Positions 60,249-64,000 of a DNA stretch of 64,000 nt are shown here, one piece after another. The stretch is from positions 62,001 through 126,000 of the forward strand of contig NZ_JAIVMC010000010.1 in the NCBI RefSeq assembly GCF_020177265.1, read 5' to 3'. A model generated the notes under the pieces. The model had not been told where the DNA came from and did not search any database. It was given only the letters and a program-made list of their open reading frames with translations. The position numbers were made by a program, and so were the translations under genes. How positions within the stretch are numbered: position 1 is the first letter of the stretch; each line of letters begins with the position of its first letter. The stretch comes from Pseudooceanicola marinus (GTDB lineage: Bacteria; Pseudomonadota; Alphaproteobacteria; Rhodobacterales; Rhodobacteraceae).

Positions 60249-62246
60249 ATGCCCGCACGACCCTCCGTGCGCGCGCTGCTTCTGTGCAGTGCCGCGACCA
60301 CTCTGCTATCCACCCCGCTTCACGCCCAGACCGCCGATACCGGCATCGTCCTGGCGCCGATCACCGTCGACTCGAAACGTGAAGTGCAGACCGATACCGC
60401 CAATTCCGTGACCGTCGTCGATCAGGAAGAGATCCGCGACCGCCAGGCCTCCACCGTGGCCGAACTGGTGGAATCCGCCCCCGGCGTCAGCGTCTACGGC
60501 GCGCGCACGCCGCTCAGCTCGGGCATCAACATCCGCGGTTACGGGCCCAACGGATCCTACGGCGCCTCCAGCCATATCGGTGTCAGCATCGGCGGCTCCA
60601 CCAAGGGCGCGGATGAGCTTTACCGCATGGGCACCCAGTTGTTCACCGACCCCGCCCTCTTCCGCGAGGTTGCGGTGACCCGTGGCCTGGCCGGCACGCT
60701 GTCGTTCGGCTCCGGCCTCTTCGGTGGCTTGCTGGAAATGGAGCCGATCCAGGCCGCCGACATGACCGGCGGCGAACCCGGGTTCAAGGTCCGCCAGATG
60801 CTGGAGTTCTCCTCCAACGACTACTGGGCCTCCTCCACGACCCTGGCCTGGCAGCCGACCGAGAACATCGAGATCCTCGGCAACTATACCTACCGCGAGG
60901 TGGACATCATCGAGGACGGGGACGGTGAGCCGATCAACGACGAGGGCTACGAGGAACCGTCCTGGGTGATCAACGGGCGCCTGACCTTCGGTGACAGCGA
61001 TGAACACCAGGTCGGCGTGCTGCTGCAGCACACCGAGGCCTCGGAAAAGAACGTGCCTTTCAACCAGGTGGGCCAACAGTTCTTCGATTTCATCTTCGGC
61101 TATGTCGACCGCGACACCGAAGACGACACCATCGTCCTGTCCTATGACTACGACAGCCCGACCTCGGACCTGATCCACTTCGAGGCAGACCTGTCCTATT
61201 CCGAGCTCTACATCGACAACTATGCGCTGGCGCGTCCGGTGCCCGGCAACCTGGCCTTCACCGACACCGGCTACCGGACCCGGACCACCAAGCTGGTGCT
61301 GAAGAACACGGCGGAATTCGCCTCCGGCGGCGTGGATCATACGCTGCAGATGGGCGTTGAATACTCGCGTGCCCACCGGACCACCGATGATGTCGTGGAA
61401 TCTGCGCCCGAGGGCAAGGAAACCGTCGCGGCCCTGTTCCTGTCCGACGAGATGGAGATCGGCCGGCTGACCCTGACCCCGGAACTTCGGATCGAGACCC
61501 AGACCATCGACGGCAGCGAGGATCGTTTCACTGCCGGCGGCTACGGCGAGTACGACAACGTCTCCTACAGCGCCGGTATCGGGGCCCTCTACAGCTTCGA
61601 CAATGGCGTGTCGGTCTTCGGCTCGGCCTATTACGGCGAGGCCCTGCCCATCATCGACGACCTGGATGACGCGGATTACATCGTGCAGGAAGAGAAGGCG
61701 ACCGAGGTCCAGCTGGGCGTCAGCTACGACGGCTTCGACGTTTTTGCCCCGGGCGATGCGCTGGCGCTGAAGGCCACCGCCTACAACCAGCATTTCTGGG
61801 ACATGACCTCCTTCCTTGCCAGCAAGGTCGGCGGCGACACCTGGGGTCTGGAACTGGAAGCGGCCTATTCGATGGACAGCGGCTTCTACGTCGACGCCAA
61901 CGCCAACATGATGCGCTCTCGTTCGCAGTATGACGATGGCACGCGCGGCTGGTCGGACATGGCGCCGGCAGACGAGCTGCGCCTGACCCTCGGGCAGAAG
62001 TTCGGCGAGACGCTGGACATGTCGCTGGAAACCGTCTTCGTCGATGACATCGATCGTGGCACCGAGGCGGACGGCTACACGCTCTACAACCTGCGGGCCA
62101 CCTACAAGCCGCAGATGGGCGGTTTCGACGGCACCGAGGTGCGTTTCGGCGTGGAAAACCTGTCGGATGAAACCTACGGGCCCCGCCTGTCGGCCCGCAA
62201 CGCTGCCGGCCGCACCTTCAAGGTCACGCTGGCGAAGACCTTCTGA
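60249..62246 (+). CDS. hmuR: TonB-dependent heme receptor
   Basis: A 665-aa outer-membrane receptor. Signal peptide 1-27 (ending HAQTADTG), plug domain (about 40-160: TANSVTVVDQEEIRDRQASTVAELVESAPGVSVYG and INIRGYG), and a 22-strand barrel ending in Phe (FKVTLAKTF). Heme is assigned from the adjacent hmuSTUV. The FRAP and NPNL motifs that flank the heme-ligand His in many heme receptors are not recognisable: the region reads YYGEALPIIDDL and EEKATEVQLG. It could therefore use different ligands or a different heme source. Confidence 0.88.
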   Translation: MPARPSVRALLLCSAATTLLSTPLHAQTADTGIVLAPITVDSKREVQTDTANSVTVVDQEEIRDRQASTVAELVESAPGVSVYGARTPLSSGINIRGYGPNGSYGASSHIGVSIGGSTKGADELYRMGTQLFTDPALFREVAVTRGLAGTLSFGSGLFGGLLEMEPIQAADMTGGEPGFKVRQMLEFSSNDYWASSTTLAWQPTENIEILGNYTYREVDIIEDGDGEPINDEGYEEPSWVINGRLTFGDSDEHQVGVLLQHTEASEKNVPFNQVGQQFFDFIFGYVDRDTEDDTIVLSYDYDSPTSDLIHFEADLSYSELYIDNYALARPVPGNLAFTDTGYRTRTTKLVLKNTAEFASGGVDHTLQMGVEYSRAHRTTDDVVESAPEGKETVAALFLSDEMEIGRLTLTPELRIETQTIDGSEDRFTAGGYGEYDNVSYSAGIGALYSFDNGVSVFGSAYYGEALPIIDDLDDADYIVQEEKATEVQLGVSYDGFDVFAPGDALALKATAYNQHFWDMTSFLASKVGGDTWGLELEAAYSMDSGFYVDANANMMRSRSQYDDGTRGWSDMAPADELRLTLGQKFGETLDMSLETVFVDDIDRGTEADGYTLYNLRATYKPQMGGFDGTEVRFGVENLSDETYGPRLSARNAAGRTFKVTLAKTF

Positions 62247-62293
62247 TCGCCGCATCATCAGACCACATCGGCCCGAACCGTTCGGGCCAGCCT

Positions 62294-62322
62294 GGGCCCC
62301 GCCATCGCGCGGGGCCCTTTTC
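62294..62322 (+). terminator. Rho-independent terminator after hmuR
   Basis: GGGCCCCGC and GCGGGGCCC arms flank a short loop and are followed by TTTT. A smaller hairpin, GCCCGAAC/GTTCGGGC, precedes it (62271-62287). Confidence 0.85.
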
Positions 62323-62367
62323 GTACAGGGCGGGGGAAGGGGGCCGCACCGGCGTACGACAGAACGG

Positions 62368-62398
62368 TGACACTGATGTCATCTTGACATTCGTGTCA
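62368..62398. promoter_or_regulatory. 31-bp nested palindrome, candidate repressor operator of the RND operon
   Basis: Outer arms TGACAC/GTGTCA and inner arms ATGTCA/TGACAT are perfectly complementary (24 of 31 positions) and symmetric about one centre. A -35-like TTGACA (62384-62389) is embedded in it. Bound protein would block the promoter of the adaptor gene starting at 62447. TetR-family repressors commonly use such long palindromes in RND operons; the regulator gene is not in the window. Confidence 0.65.
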
Positions 62399-62446
62399 TT
62401 TCGGTGAATCCCTTCGCCTCGAACCGGCGCGTTTCAGGAGGCCTGC

Positions 62447-63559
62447 ATGACAGGAACACCGACCCGGCGCGGGGCACTGGCCCTGCTTGCCCTGCCTGCT
62501 CTCATCACCCTGGCCCTGCCGCCCGTCGCCCGCGCGGCGGAGGAGGCGACCCAGGCTTCGACCCCGGCCTCGGCCCTGCCGGTGACCGTCGTCGATGCCC
62601 GCATGACCGCGCCCGAACGCAGCATCCGCCTGACCGGCACCATCGAGGCGCTGGACAGCTATCCGGCCGGGTTCCGCGATGGCGGGCGGGTGATTTCCGT
62701 TGCCGTCGACGTGGGCGACGAGGTGCAGAAGGGGGATGAGATCGCCCGGGTCGACCCGACCCGCACCGAGGCGGCCCTGCGCGCCGCCCGCGCCTCCGTC
62801 GATGCCACGCAGGCCGCGCTGGACCAGGCAGATCAGGCCCGCACCCGCGCCGAAAGCCTGCTGGAGCGCGGCTCGGGCACCCAGGCGGACCTGGACAGCG
62901 CGACCGAGGCCTACCTGACCGCCCGCGCCGCCCGTGACCAGGCCGAGGCGCAACTGGCCACCGCGCGCCGCGCCTTCGAGGATACCATTCTGACCGCCGT
63001 GGACGATGCCATCGTCACCGACCGCAGCGCCGAACCCGGCCAGGTCGTGGGGGAGGGGCAGCCGATCGTCACCCTTGCTTCGCTGGAAGGGCGCGAGGCG
63101 GTGTTCCTGACGCCGGATGATCCGCGCCTGTCGGATATCCTCGGCCAGGAGGTCGCCATCCGCCCGCTTGAAGGCGAGGTGCGCCTGCGCGTGCCGGTGA
63201 CCGAGGTCTCCCCCGTGGTGGCCGAGACCGGCACGGTGACGGCCAAGGCCGCGATCACCGGCGAGGTGGCCCATGGATTCACCATCGGCGAGGCCGTCAT
63301 CGGAGAGCTGCGCCTGACCGGACGGCCCGTGATTTCGGTGCCCTGGACGGCGCTGACCTCCGCAGGGGGCGCGCCGGCCGTCTGGCGCTTGCCGGAGGGA
63401 TCGGACCAAGTGGCATTGCAACGGATCGAGATCGAGGGCTTCACCCGGGACCGGGTCGAGGTCGCCTCGGGGCTGACCGGCGGGGATCGCGTGGTGGCCG
63501 AAGGGTCGCATGCGCTGTTCCCCGGGCGCCAGGTGATCGTGCTGGAGGATGCGCAATGA
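62447..63559 (+). CDS. RND efflux periplasmic adaptor (membrane fusion protein)
   Basis: A 370-aa MFP of the AcrA/MexE type. The signal peptide (about 1-32, APVARAAEEATQ region) contains RR and may be Sec or Tat. Then: first lipoyl half (GGRVISVAVDVGDEVQKGDEIARVD), alpha-helical hairpin (about 105-165), second lipoyl half (TAVDDAIVTDRSAEPGQVVGEGQPIVTLAS), beta barrel and membrane-proximal domain. It connects an RND pump to an outer-membrane channel. AGGAGG precedes the ATG. It overlaps the next adaptor gene by 4 bp. Confidence 0.9.
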   Translation: MTGTPTRRGALALLALPALITLALPPVARAAEEATQASTPASALPVTVVDARMTAPERSIRLTGTIEALDSYPAGFRDGGRVISVAVDVGDEVQKGDEIARVDPTRTEAALRAARASVDATQAALDQADQARTRAESLLERGSGTQADLDSATEAYLTARAARDQAEAQLATARRAFEDTILTAVDDAIVTDRSAEPGQVVGEGQPIVTLASLEGREAVFLTPDDPRLSDILGQEVAIRPLEGEVRLRVPVTEVSPVVAETGTVTAKAAITGEVAHGFTIGEAVIGELRLTGRPVISVPWTALTSAGGAPAVWRLPEGSDQVALQRIEIEGFTRDRVEVASGLTGGDRVVAEGSHALFPGRQVIVLEDAQ

Positions 63560-64000
63560 CCCATCAAGCTAATGTCCGGCGCGCCCCGGTGGCCCTGCTG
63601 CTGGCGGCGCTGCTTCTGCTGATCGCCCCCCTGCCATCCCGCGCCGCCGAGGAGGCTGCCGATGGGGCGGCAGAGGCCCGTGCCCCGCGTCCGGTGGTGA
63701 CCGAAATCGTCTCCGCCGACCCGACCCGGCAGCGTGCCTTCCCCGGCACCATCGAGGCCAAGCACCAGGCCGAGTTGGCCTTCCAGACCATCGGGCGCAT
63801 CGCGCGGCTGGATGTGGCGCCGGGCGATGTCGTGGCCCGGGACGAGGTGCTGGCGGTGCTCGACCGGGTCAGCCTGCAGGAAGACCTGCGCGCCGCCGAG
63901 GCCGCCCTGTCCTCGGCGCAGGCCGAGGCCGATTTCGCCGAGCAGAGCTATTCCCGCGTCCGCGCCCTGGCGGATCGCGACATCGCCGCCCAGGCGCAGG
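63556..64000 (+). CDS. Second RND efflux periplasmic adaptor (3'-partial)
   Basis: Starts with ATG overlapping the previous stop (ATGA) and is open to the window end (148 residues visible). Signal peptide about 1-34 (VALLLAALLLLIAPLPSRAAEE), then PGTIEAKHQAELAFQTIGRI and RLDVAPGDVVARDEVLAVLD, the first lipoyl half, and the start of the coiled-coil hairpin (AAEAALSSAQAEADFAEQSYSR). Two different adaptors in a row usually precede one RND pump gene, which should follow outside the window. Confidence 0.88.
   Translation, partial: MTHQANVRRAPVALLLAALLLLIAPLPSRAAEEAADGAAEARAPRPVVTEIVSADPTRQRAFPGTIEAKHQAELAFQTIGRIARLDVAPGDVVARDEVLAVLDRVSLQEDLRAAEAALSSAQAEADFAEQSYSRVRALADRDIAAQAQ

Overview
The window is high-GC, densely packed bacterial DNA. 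Gene content and protein style point to a marine-type Rhodobacterales (Roseobacter/Rhodobacteraceae) alphaproteobacterium. Indicators are many binding-protein-dependent importers, a TRAP-like tripartite tricarboxylate (TctCBA) system, an hmu heme locus, a YeeE/YedE-persulfide dioxygenase-SQR sulfur locus, and short GC-rich extragenic repeats with a CTCCGGGGGAG core. I saw no rRNA, tRNA, CRISPR array, insertion sequence or prophage gene. It reads as ordinary chromosome or a large replicon devoted to nutrient scavenging.

Layout. 1-2.3 kb: end of a nitrate/sulfonate-type ABC permease, a duplicated 55-bp hairpin repeat and a DadA-like FAD oxidase. 2.3-9.6 kb: an endonuclease/exonuclease/phosphatase-fold protein divergent from a first glycerol-3-phosphate/glycerophosphodiester import operon (ugpB-A-E-Q-C) followed by an RpiR regulator. 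9.6-13.2 kb: an AraC regulator divergent from a copper amine oxidase and a small membrane protein. 13.4-17.9 kb: a TctC-TctB-TctA importer and a convergent amidase. 18-23.3 kb: a family-2 glycosyltransferase-like protein, a hybrid histidine kinase, a cysteine-free periplasmic protein of the sulfite-oxidase fold, and a divergent NarL-type response regulator.

23.3-33.2 kb: ten tightly spaced minus-strand genes, probably one operon: IclR regulator, 574-aa orphan, 229-aa orphan, M19-dipeptidase-like protein lacking part of its metal site, spermidine/putrescine-type ABC importer, RidA and a GlcD-like FAD oxidase. A TPP-dependent enzyme and a cupin-XRE regulator face it across a 493-bp gap. I think this is the best candidate here for an undescribed catabolic system. 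36-40.4 kb: a second, complete ugpB-A-E-C operon. Both ugp operons are preceded by four 7-mers phased exactly 11 bp apart, the signature of tandem Pho boxes. 40.7-42.5 kb: an orphan secreted or anchored protein with a glycosidase-like segment and an RTX-type C-terminus.

42.5-46.9 kb: an isoquinoline-oxidoreductase-type molybdenum hydroxylase (IorAB) with a small membrane protein and a divergent AraC regulator. 47-53.7 kb: a sulfane-sulfur locus: a two-cysteine Crp/Fnr regulator, a palindromic operator with a -10 element, a leader peptide, a YeeE/YedE pair, a persulfide dioxygenase, a rhodanese-loop/SQR fusion and a SulP permease. 53.7-56 kb: a second hybrid kinase. 56-62.2 kb: hmuSTUV divergent from the receptor gene hmuR. 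62.3-64 kb: a large palindromic operator and two tandem RND adaptor genes, the second cut by the window end.

Recurring design. All three sugar/polyamine-type importer operons carry a strong hairpin between the binding-protein gene and the first permease gene, which would keep binding protein in excess. Most operons are flanked by their own regulator and show operator-like repeats in the divergent gap.
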